From positions 62,001-126,000 of the forward strand of contig NZ_FOCV01000006.1 in the NCBI RefSeq assembly GCF_900110205.1: a stretch of 64,000 nucleotides of DNA. Direction: 5' to 3'. Every line of letters begins with the position of its first letter. The stretch's first letter is position 1. This document shows positions 37,273 to 46,757 of this stretch, piece after piece. Below the pieces are notes generated by a model, which saw only the letters and a program-made list of their open reading frames with translations, was not told the origin of the DNA and ran no database searches. This stretch comes from Rhizobium tibeticum (GTDB lineage: Bacteria; Pseudomonadota; Alphaproteobacteria; Rhizobiales; Rhizobiaceae). The position numbers were made by a program, and so were the translations under genes.

Positions 37273-38574
37273 ATGATATTGCACACAGGTTTCGACAAGC
37301 TTCCGCGCGCTGTCCCACGGCTTGTTGCAACTGCGAGTGCTTTGCTGTTTGTCCTGAATGTCGGCGCAGCCCTCGCCTCCCCAATTTTCCCCAACACGAA
37401 GATTCGGCTGACGCTTGTCCAGTGGATGCCAACGAAGGGAAGTTACGAGCAATGGGCTGCCGTGGGGGGGGAATATACAGTCTCGGACCAGGGGACAATC
37501 ATTGTCCCACTGCTTGGCGCCGTGTCCGTTGAAAACAAGGACGAAGCGGCTCTGGCATCGGACATCTCCAAAAAGCTGAAAGAAAAGATCGGGCTGGTCG
37601 ACGAGCCGGCCGCTACCATCGAAATCCTGAAATACCCACCGATCTATGTCGTGGGCGACGTCAAAAATCCCGGCGAATATGAATTTCGAAATGGGATGAC
37701 GGTTCTTCAAGCCTTGGCGGTGGGCGGAGGCCAGATCCGGGCACGGGATGCGACCGAAAGCCCACAAGCGGTTTTCAAACTGGTCGGCGATGCAAAGGAG
37801 ATCGATGACTCGATCATGCGCTGTGCCGCAAAAATTGAGCGCCTGGAAGCAGAAATGGCGGGTCAGACAACGTTCCGATCCAAACAGAAACAATCGGACG
37901 ATGGCGATGGCGCTGCCGTATACCAGCAGGAAGAGGCCATATTCTCGGCGAGGGCAAACGAGCTTACGAGGCAGACGAAATCATTGAATGCGCTTCGCGA
38001 TCTCCTCTCAAGCGAGATCAGCGTGCTTGAAGTGAAGATAAAGAGTACGGACGCAAACATAAACTCAGCGCAACAGCAGCTCAATAGCACCATTGCCCTC
38101 ATTGAACGCGGCGCACTTGTCGCAACACGACAAGCAGAAGCCGAGCGCGTGATAAGAGCTTACCAGAACGAGCGCCTTGATCTTACCGTCCTGATAATGC
38201 GGGCCCGGCAAAGCATCAGCCAGACGACGCGTGATCTTGAAGGACTTGCAGACAGAAGACAGACAGAAATTGCTTCGGCTTTGCAGTCGGAGCGCGCCGT
38301 CATGAGCAGTTTGCAGGTTAAGAAGATCACAACTCAGAAAGTGCTTATGGAAACCCTGGCATCGGGCGCGTCGTTGGGGCCTGTTGGGAAACCAAAGCTT
38401 GAGTACACCGTCGTCCGCAACAGTGGTGGCAAGAGCACCGAGACACCCGCTTCCGAGGCCACGTCAATGGGGCCGGGAGACGTCTTGAAGGTCACCCTTA
38501 TCGCAGCGTCCCAAACACCTGCGCCAATATCGCCGGATATGTCCGCATCGACACCACAGGGCGTCGGCCAATGA
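37273..38574 (+). CDS. ExoF-type polysaccharide export protein
   Basis: 433 residues. Signal peptide (VPRLVATASALLFVLNVGAALA), a Poly_export/SLBB region (GEYTVSDQGTIIVPLLGAVS, PIYVVGDVKNPGEYEFRNGM) and a long helical C-terminal half ending in a second domain with GPGDVLKVT. The lipoprotein Cys of Wza is missing, as in ExoF-type proteins of rhizobia. ATG at 37273 follows TTGGAG; a TTG at 37258 is the alternative. Transcribed divergently from the Wzz gene. Confidence 0.88.
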   Translation: MILHTGFDKLPRAVPRLVATASALLFVLNVGAALASPIFPNTKIRLTLVQWMPTKGSYEQWAAVGGEYTVSDQGTIIVPLLGAVSVENKDEAALASDISKKLKEKIGLVDEPAATIEILKYPPIYVVGDVKNPGEYEFRNGMTVLQALAVGGGQIRARDATESPQAVFKLVGDAKEIDDSIMRCAAKIERLEAEMAGQTTFRSKQKQSDDGDGAAVYQQEEAIFSARANELTRQTKSLNALRDLLSSEISVLEVKIKSTDANINSAQQQLNSTIALIERGALVATRQAEAERVIRAYQNERLDLTVLIMRARQSISQTTRDLEGLADRRQTEIASALQSERAVMSSLQVKKITTQKVLMETLASGASLGPVGKPKLEYTVVRNSGGKSTETPASEATSMGPGDVLKVTLIAASQTPAPISPDMSASTPQGVGQ

Positions 38575-38605
38575 CCTGCGTATTTATCATTGCGAAGCAA
38601 TCTCA

Positions 38606-40138
38606 ATGAAACCTGGTTCTCTAAATCCGACGCCCACTACCCTTCCCAGCGGTCAAGGTAGCAAGAGTTACAATCAGATCATCAGGTCCACCATGCTGAT
38701 CGGTGGCTCGTCCGTCATCAATGTGGTGTTCTCCATCGCCCGAAACAAAGCCATGGCGCTGCTTCTCGGACCCGAAGGCATAGGCATGATGGCGCTCTAC
38801 AATTCAGTCGCAGATATCGCTCAGACCGTCGCAGGTCTTGGCATCAATGTTAGTGGTGTTCGGCAGATAGCGGCTAGTTCCCAGGATACCACGCGGATAT
38901 CAGAGGTTGTCGCGGTGCTGCGCCGCGTTTCCATCATCCTGGGCTTGGTGGGAGCGGCACTCTTGCTTCTTTTTTCCGGACCTGTGGCAGAGTTCACCTT
39001 CGGAGATCGCCAGCATATGGTCGGCGTGATGATCCTGTCGCTCGCGGTGTTCTTTCAGATTGCAGCTGCAGGAAGAGGAGCGCTAATACAGGGTGTGCGC
39101 GACATTTCCAGTCTCGCCTGGTTGAGTGTGCTCGGGGGCCTCTTCAGTTTGGTCGTTGGGGTGCCGATCATTTATTTCCTGGGCTCGCGTGGGATCGCGA
39201 TAGCACTCGCGGCAGCAGCTTTCGCAAGCTTCGTAGCCTCGTGGTGGTTCAGCCGGAGGATTGATATCCCTAGCGTCTCTCTGTCAGCGGGACGGGCACT
39301 GCAGGAAACGAGCGCGCTATTTAAGCTTGGCATCGTATTTATGGCGAGTGGCTTTTTGACGATGGGCAGTGCCTACGCCATTCGTCTCATCGTCTCGTCG
39401 GAAAGCGGGTTGCATGCGGCCGGCCTCTATCAGGCAGCATGGTCCTTGGGAGGCCTTTATGCTGGCTTCATCCTGCAGGCCATGGGAACCGACTTCTATC
39501 CACGCCTTACCGCTGTTGCCGAGGACAACGCAGAATGCAACCGACTGGTCAACGAACAGACTGAAGTGAGCATCCTATTGGCAGGTCCAGGTCTGATCGC
39601 AACACTGACGCTGGCCCCGGCGGTCATGGCGCTTTTTTACTCCTCGGAGTTCCAGGGGGCGGTCGAAATTCTGCGCTGGATTTGCCTTGGAATGATGCTG
39701 AGAATTGTGGCCTGGCCGATTGGATTCATCGTACTTGCCAAGGGCGCTAAGGCGATTTTCTTCTGGTCAGAAGTCGCCGCGACCGTTGTTCATGTTGGAC
39801 TTGCTTGGCTGTGTGTGCCTAAATTCGGCGCTGCAGGGGCAGGCTTTGCGTTCTTCGGCCTCTACGTTTGGCACGGCATCCTGATATATTGTGTTGCGCG
39901 ACGCTACACGAATTTTCGCTGGTCACCGGCCAATCGCAAACTGATCATCGCCTATCTTCCGATATCAGGATTGGTGTTTGGCGCCTTCCAGTTTTTGCCG
40001 CTCTGGCAAGCAACCAGTCTCGGGCTGGCGATTGCGATCATGGTCGGCCTCTACTCCCTGAGGATGCTTGCAGGTCTGCTACCTGAACACGCGTTTCCGC
40101 GACTGATCCGGCCCCTTCTAAACATGCGAGGGGTTTGA
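38606..40138 (+). CDS. Wzx-type polysaccharide flippase
   Basis: 510 residues, about twelve to fourteen membrane helices. The N-terminal pattern STMLIGGSSVINVVFSIARN, with LLGPEGIGMMALYNS, is typical of O-antigen translocases. It should flip lipid-linked repeat units across the inner membrane. 31 bp after the ExoF-type gene and probably co-transcribed; the ribosome site is weak. Confidence 0.92.
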   Translation: MKPGSLNPTPTTLPSGQGSKSYNQIIRSTMLIGGSSVINVVFSIARNKAMALLLGPEGIGMMALYNSVADIAQTVAGLGINVSGVRQIAASSQDTTRISEVVAVLRRVSIILGLVGAALLLLFSGPVAEFTFGDRQHMVGVMILSLAVFFQIAAAGRGALIQGVRDISSLAWLSVLGGLFSLVVGVPIIYFLGSRGIAIALAAAAFASFVASWWFSRRIDIPSVSLSAGRALQETSALFKLGIVFMASGFLTMGSAYAIRLIVSSESGLHAAGLYQAAWSLGGLYAGFILQAMGTDFYPRLTAVAEDNAECNRLVNEQTEVSILLAGPGLIATLTLAPAVMALFYSSEFQGAVEILRWICLGMMLRIVAWPIGFIVLAKGAKAIFFWSEVAATVVHVGLAWLCVPKFGAAGAGFAFFGLYVWHGILIYCVARRYTNFRWSPANRKLIIAYLPISGLVFGAFQFLPLWQATSLGLAIAIMVGLYSLRMLAGLLPEHAFPRLIRPLLNMRGV

Positions 40139-40463
40139 GGCAGACCCGTCAGTCGCAATCATGCAGATTGGCAAACCCTTCTTCACGTCGCATCACCTTG
40201 CGACAACGAGGCGACTTTTCAGCGTTATACGCCTGAAATAGACTGGTCGTTGGCAACATCCACCAGGGATGGCTGCAATCAGTGACAAAGTGCCGGGCAC
40301 TCGGTCCTGCGGCCGAGCAGAACACATGCTTTTTTGAGCGAGGAGCTTAACATCTTCCCGGCCGCTTCGACGGCGGCGGTGTATTGTGGCATTGTGGTCG
40401 CGGGCGACCTCGCCGATGATTTCTTCATGCGATAGATCGCATCCGTGCCAGGCGTTCAATGAC
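40139..40463. other. intergenic region between flippase and membrane protein genes
   Basis: 325 bp between convergent genes. No reading frame with likeness to known proteins, no strong hairpin or repeat was seen. Confidence 0.4.
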
Positions 40464-41114
40464 CTAACTGGCGACACGTCCACCTATTTGCTGGAAGACT
40501 TTTGCTCGCCGCCACTCGCTGGCGAGCAGCACAATGACAATCCCAGCCATCTCCAGTATCCAGTACCATTTGAGGCCTAGGAAACGGCTTCTAAAGAAGC
40601 TGTCGAGATGATGGAAAGATGCCGCACGAATTAGCACGTACCCGAGCACAAACGTCGAGCCGACCAATGCAATCCACATCTGAATTGGAGACGATCTAAC
40701 CCAGTAGATAAAGGCTGGTATAATGGCCAGGCACACAGCGGCAACGCTAACCACGAAATAAATTTGAACAGCCTGGCGTCGTTCATACCAGCCCTCCGAG
40801 TAAGCAAGCATGCGGCCAAGCTCTGTCATGCCAGACTGAAGGTCTAGCTGCTTATTTATGCCGAGAATGAAAAAGAATACTGAGATAATGCGCCAGATGC
40901 GCGCGTCGGATTTGTCGTTCCAATTTTGCCGACGGACGCACCCCATAGTCATCCAGCAGCTGACGCTGGCAAGCAAGTAGAGAGCGACTGTAACCCATCC
41001 ACCGATCGTGGGGTCGCCAATGCCGGGGTGCCAACTGAACTCATAATTGTCTACCAACTCCCGACCCCCGAAAAGTGCATGCGTTTTTGAAGTGCCAATC
41101 TTCACGGTTTTCAT
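40464..41114 (-). CDS. four- to five-helix membrane protein of unknown function
   Basis: 216 residues. Hydrophobic stretches at GGWVTVALYLLASVSCWMTM, IWRIISVFFFILGINKQLDL, VQIYFVVSVAAVCLAIIPAF, IQMWIALVGSTFVLGYVLIR and YWILEMAGIVIVLLASEWRR. I do not recognise a family, though similar small membrane proteins are found in exopolysaccharide loci. The segment FHHLDSFF and the buried Glu/Lys pairs are notable. ATG at 41114 preferred to a TTG at 41126. It is isolated between a convergent gene and an IS-like region. Confidence 0.7.
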   Translation of the reverse strand: MKTVKIGTSKTHALFGGRELVDNYEFSWHPGIGDPTIGGWVTVALYLLASVSCWMTMGCVRRQNWNDKSDARIWRIISVFFFILGINKQLDLQSGMTELGRMLAYSEGWYERRQAVQIYFVVSVAAVCLAIIPAFIYWVRSSPIQMWIALVGSTFVLGYVLIRAASFHHLDSFFRSRFLGLKWYWILEMAGIVIVLLASEWRRAKVFQQIGGRVAS

Positions 41115-41763
41115 CTTCGTCGGCAAGTTCGCCTTTTGGCGAACTGTTCCCAGCGCCGAAAAGAAACGAACGGGTGTCCGCCGGCTGCGTTGCTAGACGC
41201 CACTTTCCGAACGGTGGAGACTTCCGCGAACCCAACCAAACCGGGATGCGCTGCAGGTTTTGGAAAATCCGGACTTGGAAAATCCGGACAAGGATTCCAC
41301 TGAATTTGGGACAGCGATTTCAATGTCTCACTATGGGGTGCATTCCACTAATCCCGGTAAATCCGGGACAAGGCTTCGGCACAAACGGCCGACCTTGGCC
41401 GACGCCGGTTCTTATTCTGTCTCTGATTTGAACGTGTAAAGCATGGGGCGATCCGATCGATTCTGAGACTGACGCACGAGCCAGATCGTCCGGCTCCCGC
41501 GATATCGGAGCGGATGAACATCAGCAAGACAATTGGCAAATACGCCGCCTAACTGTCAAATCGAACTCGATGCAAGAGAGCGCACTACCGTCGAGGAGAT
41601 GTCGAACGCCATCCCTTGCTGTGCGCCAAAGGGGCGAAGTTGGTGTCGGCAATCGCCAGGTCGGGCCAGACAAGCCGGATCGTTTACATTGACTGGGGAA
41701 TCCGGTCAGGCCTTTTCCCAGATCACTTCAGTCAGACGGCGGCCGCAAGCTGCAGGTGGGAAA
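41115..41763. other. 649-bp gene-free region with IS-like repeats
   Basis: Between the membrane-protein gene and the end of the sugar operon. Holds the perfect tandem repeat at 41260-41289 and related motifs to about 41384. None of the frames crossing it looks like a real protein. It may be the worn end of a transposable element. Confidence 0.4.
41260..41384. repeat. tandem 15-bp repeat and related terminal-like motifs
   Basis: TTGGAAAATCCGGAC occurs twice back to back (41260-41274, 41275-41289). After them, ATTCCACTGAATTTGGGACA (41294-41313) recurs in altered form as ATTCCACTAATCCCGG (41342 on), then ATCCGGGACAAGGCTTCGG. Several spaced copies of a motif around TCCGGAC with ATTCCACT resemble the multiple end repeats of IS21-type elements; the family call is a guess. 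Confidence 0.4.
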
Positions 41764-42942
41764 TCAACCCACCCGCTCAATCGCCAAATGGGGCGAGACA
41801 GAGGCCTGCACTGCCTCCACGACGCAGGTCACATCGCTCCCTTCCATCTGCGCAAACAGTGGCAGAATGATCGAGTGCTGCTGTGCTGCGACGCTTTGCT
41901 GAAGGCTCGTCACAACCCGGTGTGACCCAGGCTCGGAATAGGCGCCCTCGAGGTGAATGTTCATGATCCCACGTCTTGTCGAAACCCCTCGGTCAAGCAG
42001 CTCCTGCATGACATCGCGCTGATCCAAATATGATGCCAATTTGAGACAGAAGCTCTGCCAATTACTACGAGCCCAAGTGGGCTCGTTGGGCAGCTCGACA
42101 TCCGCTGCCGAAGAAAGCTTCTCGGTGTAATGGCTTGCGATCTCGCGCCGCCGCGCGATGATCGCCGGAAGGCGCTTGAGTTGTTCTCGACCGACGGCGG
42201 CCTGCATATCGGTCATTCGATAGTTGTAACCAAGCTCGGGATAGGATTCGAAAATGACCTGCTTGGAACCGTGCCGTACGGCATCCGTGACACTCATGCC
42301 ATGCTGCCGCCACAGGCGAAACTTTCGGTCATACTCGGGATTGGCGGTCGTCAGCATACCGCCATCGCCCGTTGTCACTACCTTACGGGGATGAAACGAA
42401 AAGCAAGCAATATCGCCATGGGGCTTGCCAATCTTTTCCCAACGACCCTTCCAGAGGATTTCGCTACCAGTCGCGCAAGCAGCATCCTCAATCACCGGGA
42501 TGGAATGACGGGCTGCGATCGCAACAATACGATGCAGGTCGCAAGGCATTCCGAGCTGATGGACGCAAACGATGGCCTTGGTGCGGGGCGTGATGGCCGC
42601 TTCGATCAGGTCAGGATCGATGTTGTAGCCATCTTTCTCGATATCAACGAAGACCGGCACGGCGCCACAATAGCGGATCGCATTTGCGGTTGCGATGAAC
42701 GTGTGGCTAACGGTTATGACTTCATCGCCAGCGTCGACCCCGACCGCCTTGAGAGCAAGGTGAAGCGCGGTTGTGCAATTTGAAACGGCGCATGCGTGCC
42801 TAGCACCAACAAAGTCGGCAAACTCTTCTTCGAAGGCAGCCACCTCAGGCCCTTGTGTAACCCAGCCCGATAAAATAACGCGTCGGACCGCCTCGACTTC
42901 ATGCTCATCGAGAACAGGCTTGGCAACCGGAATCTGGCTCAT
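41764..42942 (-). CDS. DegT/DnrJ/EryC1/StrS sugar aminotransferase (1)
   Basis: 392 residues. PLP-dependent sugar aminotransferase: GWVTQGPEVAAFEEEFADF, CTTALHLALKA, VIEDAACATGS and the PLP lysine in FSFHPRKVVTTGDGG. That motif is found in enzymes aminating 4-keto sugar nucleotides such as perosamine synthases. Its ATG overlaps the epimerase stop (ATGA), with GCAGGAGAGG upstream. Last gene of the six-gene minus-strand operon 47260-41764. Confidence 0.93.
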   Translation of the reverse strand: MSQIPVAKPVLDEHEVEAVRRVILSGWVTQGPEVAAFEEEFADFVGARHACAVSNCTTALHLALKAVGVDAGDEVITVSHTFIATANAIRYCGAVPVFVDIEKDGYNIDPDLIEAAITPRTKAIVCVHQLGMPCDLHRIVAIAARHSIPVIEDAACATGSEILWKGRWEKIGKPHGDIACFSFHPRKVVTTGDGGMLTTANPEYDRKFRLWRQHGMSVTDAVRHGSKQVIFESYPELGYNYRMTDMQAAVGREQLKRLPAIIARRREIASHYTEKLSSAADVELPNEPTWARSNWQSFCLKLASYLDQRDVMQELLDRGVSTRRGIMNIHLEGAYSEPGSHRVVTSLQQSVAAQQHSIILPLFAQMEGSDVTCVVEAVQASVSPHLAIERVG

Positions 42943-43913
42943 GCCGCCTCTCCTGCCTTCACGCTTTTTTCCTGGCGCCACCACTCCACAAGATCACGCA
43001 GGCCCTCTTCCATTGTCACCTGTGAGCTAAAGCCCAGGAGCTCCTCGGCCTTGGCAGTCGAAGCAAGGCGTCGCGGCACGGCATTGACTTTGCGCGCCGG
43101 CCCAAATTGGGGCTCTAACGATGAGCCCATTACCTTGGTCAGCAGGGCCGCAAGCTCGCGAAGGCTCGTCTCGCTGCCGCTTGCCACATTGAAGACCTCG
43201 TCAGTCACATCGGATTTCGCAGCAAGCAGATTAGCCCGCGCAATGTCGTACACATGCACGAAATCCATCGTCTGCGTACCATCGCCGAGGATGATCGGCG
43301 GCAAGCCGCCGGCAATCCGTTCCATCCAACGGATCAGAACTTCCGTGTAGGCGCCGTAGACATCCATGCGGGGACCGTAGACGTTGAAGTAGCGAAGCGC
43401 CACGTAGCGCAGACCGTACATCTCCGCAAAGCTGCGCAGCAGACCTTCGTTGAAAGCTTTGGCGGCACCATAGATTGTACGATTGTTGTAGGGGTGATGC
43501 TCCTCCGTGGTCGGGAAGGTGTCGGCCAGTCCAAGGACTGACGCGGAGGACGCTGCCACAACTTTCGACACCCGTGCCTGCACCGCCGCTTCAAGCACGT
43601 CGAACGTCCCGCCTGCCAGAACGTCAAAAGCAAGCCGCGGCTCCTCAGCGCACTGCGTGATGCGAATGGCAGCTTGGTGGAAGACAACATCTATGCCATG
43701 GTTGAGCTCCTTGAGAAGCGCGCGATCCCTGATGTCGCCTTCGACGATCGTCACCGGCGCCTTGTCGACGGCGTCAGCGAGGTTCTCACGTCGGCCTCGG
43801 ACAAAATTGTCAAGGATAAGTATCTCTTTCGGTTCCTCGCGAGCGACGAGATCGGCAATGTGCGAGCCGATGAGGCCGGCGCCGCCGGTGATCAAAATCC
43901 GTTTGTCCTTCAT
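42939..43913 (-). CDS. NAD-dependent sugar-nucleotide epimerase/dehydratase
   Basis: 324 residues. Extended short-chain dehydrogenase: GGAGLIGSHIAD nucleotide loop, catalytic YGAAK, SSASVLG and RYFNVYGPRMDVYGAYTE as in UDP-glucose 4-epimerase-like enzymes. The exact sugar cannot be fixed from sequence. 3 bp after the acetyltransferase gene. Confidence 0.92.
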   Translation of the reverse strand: MKDKRILITGGAGLIGSHIADLVAREEPKEILILDNFVRGRRENLADAVDKAPVTIVEGDIRDRALLKELNHGIDVVFHQAAIRITQCAEEPRLAFDVLAGGTFDVLEAAVQARVSKVVAASSASVLGLADTFPTTEEHHPYNNRTIYGAAKAFNEGLLRSFAEMYGLRYVALRYFNVYGPRMDVYGAYTEVLIRWMERIAGGLPPIILGDGTQTMDFVHVYDIARANLLAAKSDVTDEVFNVASGSETSLRELAALLTKVMGSSLEPQFGPARKVNAVPRRLASTAKAEELLGFSSQVTMEEGLRDLVEWWRQEKSVKAGEAA

Positions 43914-43916
43914 ACT

Positions 43917-44627
43917 CTAACTCTCCGAATTTGGTTCGCTCGAATCCTGATCCGTTCGCCAGCGGAGGAATTTTGCAGGAACGCCGGCAACGACCGAAAA
44001 GGGTGCGACATCGTCAACGACGACTGCGCCCGCACCGACAATTGCGCCTTTGCCAATGGTCACGCCGGGAAGGATGGTGGCGTTGGTGCCTATGTCTGCC
44101 CATGCGCCAATGCGGACCGGCCTGATTTCGAGGTCGGTGCGGATAATCGGCATGTCGACTGGCATTGCAGTATGGCTCGAACCCAGGACCTTCGCGCCAG
44201 GGCCCCACCCGACATGATCTTCAAGCACGAGGTCACGCGCGTCAAAATAGGCTTGGGGCCCGATCCACACGTTGTTGCCGATCCGGCAGGTGCCGTCGAA
44301 TCTGCCCTGAATGTAGGATTGTGCGCCGATAAAGACCCCCTCGCCGATCTCGAACGTTTCCGGATGCTTGAAACCAGCGCCGCTACCGACCTGCAAGCCG
44401 TTCCCGCAGGTGCGCGCCAGGCTTTTCCAGATCGCCTTACGCATGAAGCTGTCAACGAACCCATCGCCGGTCGCAAACCGTGCGTAGAGTTCAATGAGGC
44501 CTGCGGTGCCATACGTGCGCGTCAGCTCTTCGGCCAGCTGAACGACATAGTCGGGGTCCAAGGCGGGTTGCTGGCGCCCGTGCACGGCCAGGACAAGACG
44601 CACACCGGTGACGGGGTCAGCTGACAT
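43917..44627 (-). CDS. hexapeptide-repeat acyltransferase
   Basis: 236 residues. An N-terminal helical part is followed by left-handed beta-helix repeats (IGEGVFIGAQSYIQG, IGNNVWIGPQAYFDA) with the catalytic-type His in VLGSSHTAMPVD, then NATILPGVTIGKGAIVGAGAVV and VAGVPAKFLRW. Probably O- or N-acetylates a sugar. It overlaps the preceding aminotransferase gene by 11 bp; the ATG at 44627 is preferred to 44654. Confidence 0.88.
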   Translation of the reverse strand: MSADPVTGVRLVLAVHGRQQPALDPDYVVQLAEELTRTYGTAGLIELYARFATGDGFVDSFMRKAIWKSLARTCGNGLQVGSGAGFKHPETFEIGEGVFIGAQSYIQGRFDGTCRIGNNVWIGPQAYFDARDLVLEDHVGWGPGAKVLGSSHTAMPVDMPIIRTDLEIRPVRIGAWADIGTNATILPGVTIGKGAIVGAGAVVVDDVAPFSVVAGVPAKFLRWRTDQDSSEPNSES

Positions 44628-45723
44628 AGGCGTCCTGCTCCACAGCAGCGGCAATCTGATCGACTTGTTTTATTGTGAGCTCCGGATAGATCGGCAACGA
44701 GAGAACTTCACGCGCTGCGGCCTCAGATATCGGGAGATCTCCGGAACGATAGCCAAGATCGGCGTGCGCCTTTTGGAGATGGATTGGTATCGGGTAGTGG
44801 AGCCCGGTATGAATGCCCTCTGACCGCAACGAGTGCTGCAACCGCTCGCGGTCGTGGGTGCGCACGGCGTAAACGTGGTAGACATGACGACGATCCATCA
44901 TCGCAATGGGGACGCGCACGGATCGCGAGCCGGCCAAGAGCTTTGAGTAGCGATCGGCGCGAACTCGTCGTGCTTCTGTCCAGGCTTCGAGATGTCGAAG
45001 CTTGATGCGCAGGATTGCGCCCTGGATTTCATCCATACGATAGTTGAAGCCCTTCATCGTGTGGTGATAGCGTTGTTCCTGGCCCCAGTCCCGTAACATT
45101 CGGATTTTCTTGGCATGCTCGTCGTCGTTAGTGACGACGATGCCCCCTTCGCCACAAGCGCCGAGATTCTTGCCCGGATAGAAACTGAAGCAGCCGGACA
45201 CACCGATGCTCCCCGCCCGCCGTCCCTTGTATTCGGCCCCATGCGCCTGGCAGGCGTCCTCTATCACGGGAATTCCGTGCTTGTCGGCGATAGCCTTGAT
45301 TGCGGCCATGTCGGCCATCTGGCCGTAAAGGTGGACCGGCATGATGGCCTTGGTCCGCGGTGTTATTGCAGCTTCGAGCTTGGCCGGATCCATCGTGAGC
45401 GTTGCCGGCTCGACATCAACGAAGACCGGACGGGCACCCGTGTAGCAAACTGCGGATGCGGTCGCGACAAAGGTGAAGGAAACGGTGATGACCTCGTCAC
45501 CGGGACCGACGCCAGCAGCAAGCAAGGCAAGATGCAATGCGCTTGTACCGGTGTTCACCGCGATGGCATGCTTAGCATCACAGTAGGCGGCAAATTCCTC
45601 CTCGAAGCCGGCAACTTCCTCGCCAAGCACATAGTGGCCCGACGCGAGCACCCGCAATACGGCGGGCTCGACCTCGCTTCTGATGGAAGCATATTGGGCC
45701 TTGAGATCGAGAAGAGGTATCAT
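44617..45723 (-). CDS. DegT-family aminotransferase, WlbE/WbpE-like (2)
   Basis: 368 residues. MIPLLDLKAQYASI start, HYVLGEEVAGFEEEFA, VIEDACQAHGAEYKG and PLP lysine in FSFYPGKNLGACGEGG. This form matches WbpE/WlbC-type enzymes that aminate C3 of a UDP-2-acetamido-3-keto-glucuronate. Its ATG overlaps the stop of the Gfo/Idh/MocA oxidoreductase, the enzyme that would make the 3-keto substrate. Confidence 0.92.
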   Translation of the reverse strand: MIPLLDLKAQYASIRSEVEPAVLRVLASGHYVLGEEVAGFEEEFAAYCDAKHAIAVNTGTSALHLALLAAGVGPGDEVITVSFTFVATASAVCYTGARPVFVDVEPATLTMDPAKLEAAITPRTKAIMPVHLYGQMADMAAIKAIADKHGIPVIEDACQAHGAEYKGRRAGSIGVSGCFSFYPGKNLGACGEGGIVVTNDDEHAKKIRMLRDWGQEQRYHHTMKGFNYRMDEIQGAILRIKLRHLEAWTEARRVRADRYSKLLAGSRSVRVPIAMMDRRHVYHVYAVRTHDRERLQHSLRSEGIHTGLHYPIPIHLQKAHADLGYRSGDLPISEAAAREVLSLPIYPELTIKQVDQIAAAVEQDAYVS

Positions 45724-46757
45724 GCAATCATCCTCGCCGGCTCGAGTTCGATGACACGCCCGCGCTGCGCGAGGGACTGGGTGGCAGCCTCAAGAATGCG
45801 CACAACCCGAAGTCCCGCATGGCCATCGGCGATCGGCTGGCTATTCGTGACGACGCAGTCGACAAACTGCTTGAGTTCGCGGCCAAGCGCTTCCGTCATA
45901 TCGAGTTGAGGTGCATACATGTCACCCGTTCGATAGCCCACGCGCATATCGTAGACCTTCTCACCGTCAGCTTGCGGATTGCCGTTAAGCGTGATGCCCT
46001 TGTCGTAAACCTTGATCTTCTCGCTCGGCTCCAGGTCGTCGTAGACGATCATCTTGCTACTGCCGCCGATCAACGTACGGCGCACCTTGACTGGTGCCAG
46101 CCAATTGACGTGGATGTGGGCAATCATCTTACTCTCGAAGAAGAGCGTCAGATAGGCGATGTTCTCCGGTTCGCCCACGACATGCCCCATGCCTGTGGCC
46201 GAAACCGCCACCGGCTTTTCCGGCAGAACGTAGTCCATAATTGATAGATCGTGGACGGCGAGATCCCAGATGACGCTGACGTCGTGCTGGAAAAGGCCGA
46301 GATTTACGCGCACGGAATCGTAGTAGTAAATGTCTCCCAGACCGTTCTCGATGATTTCCCGCATCTTGCGGACCGCACCCGTGTGGATGAAGGTGTGGTC
46401 AACTGCGAGAATAAGGCGTCTTCGCGCGGCCTCTTCCACCATCCGACGAGCTTCTTCAGAATTCGAGGCCATCGGCTTTTCGACAAACACGTGCTTGCCG
46501 GCCATCAGCGCTTTCATTGCCAGCATGTAGTGCGCCGATACTGGGGTCGCGATGGCGACCGCATCAACGCGAGGGTCACGCAACACCTCGTCGAAGTCAT
46601 CGGTGATCTGGACTGTCGGGTAGCGCAGCTGGACGCCTGCTAGGCGGTCCTTCTTGAGATCACACACCCACATAAGCTTTGCGCCAGGCGTTTCCGCTAG
46701 ATTCCGGACCAGGTTCGGTCCCCAATACCCGTAACCGACGACGGCAACCCCAATCAT
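45720..46757 (-). CDS. Gfo/Idh/MocA oxidoreductase, WlbA/WbpB-like
   Basis: 345 residues. Rossmann start VAVVGYGYWGPNLVRNLAE and the EKP motif in HVFVEKPMASNSEEA. WlbA-type members oxidise the C3 hydroxyl of UDP-GlcNAcA. The ATG at 46757 follows GGGAGAG and overlaps the upstream stop by 4 bp; the frame runs on through the acetyltransferase gene without homology. Confidence 0.93.
   Translation of the reverse strand: MIGVAVVGYGYWGPNLVRNLAETPGAKLMWVCDLKKDRLAGVQLRYPTVQITDDFDEVLRDPRVDAVAIATPVSAHYMLAMKALMAGKHVFVEKPMASNSEEARRMVEEAARRRLILAVDHTFIHTGAVRKMREIIENGLGDIYYYDSVRVNLGLFQHDVSVIWDLAVHDLSIMDYVLPEKPVAVSATGMGHVVGEPENIAYLTLFFESKMIAHIHVNWLAPVKVRRTLIGGSSKMIVYDDLEPSEKIKVYDKGITLNGNPQADGEKVYDMRVGYRTGDMYAPQLDMTEALGRELKQFVDCVVTNSQPIADGHAGLRVVRILEAATQSLAQRGRVIELEPARMIA

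Noticed and set aside
40193..40483. 96-residue minus-strand frame after the flippase gene
   Set aside because: Arg/His-rich, no ribosome site, overlaps the end of the membrane-protein gene.
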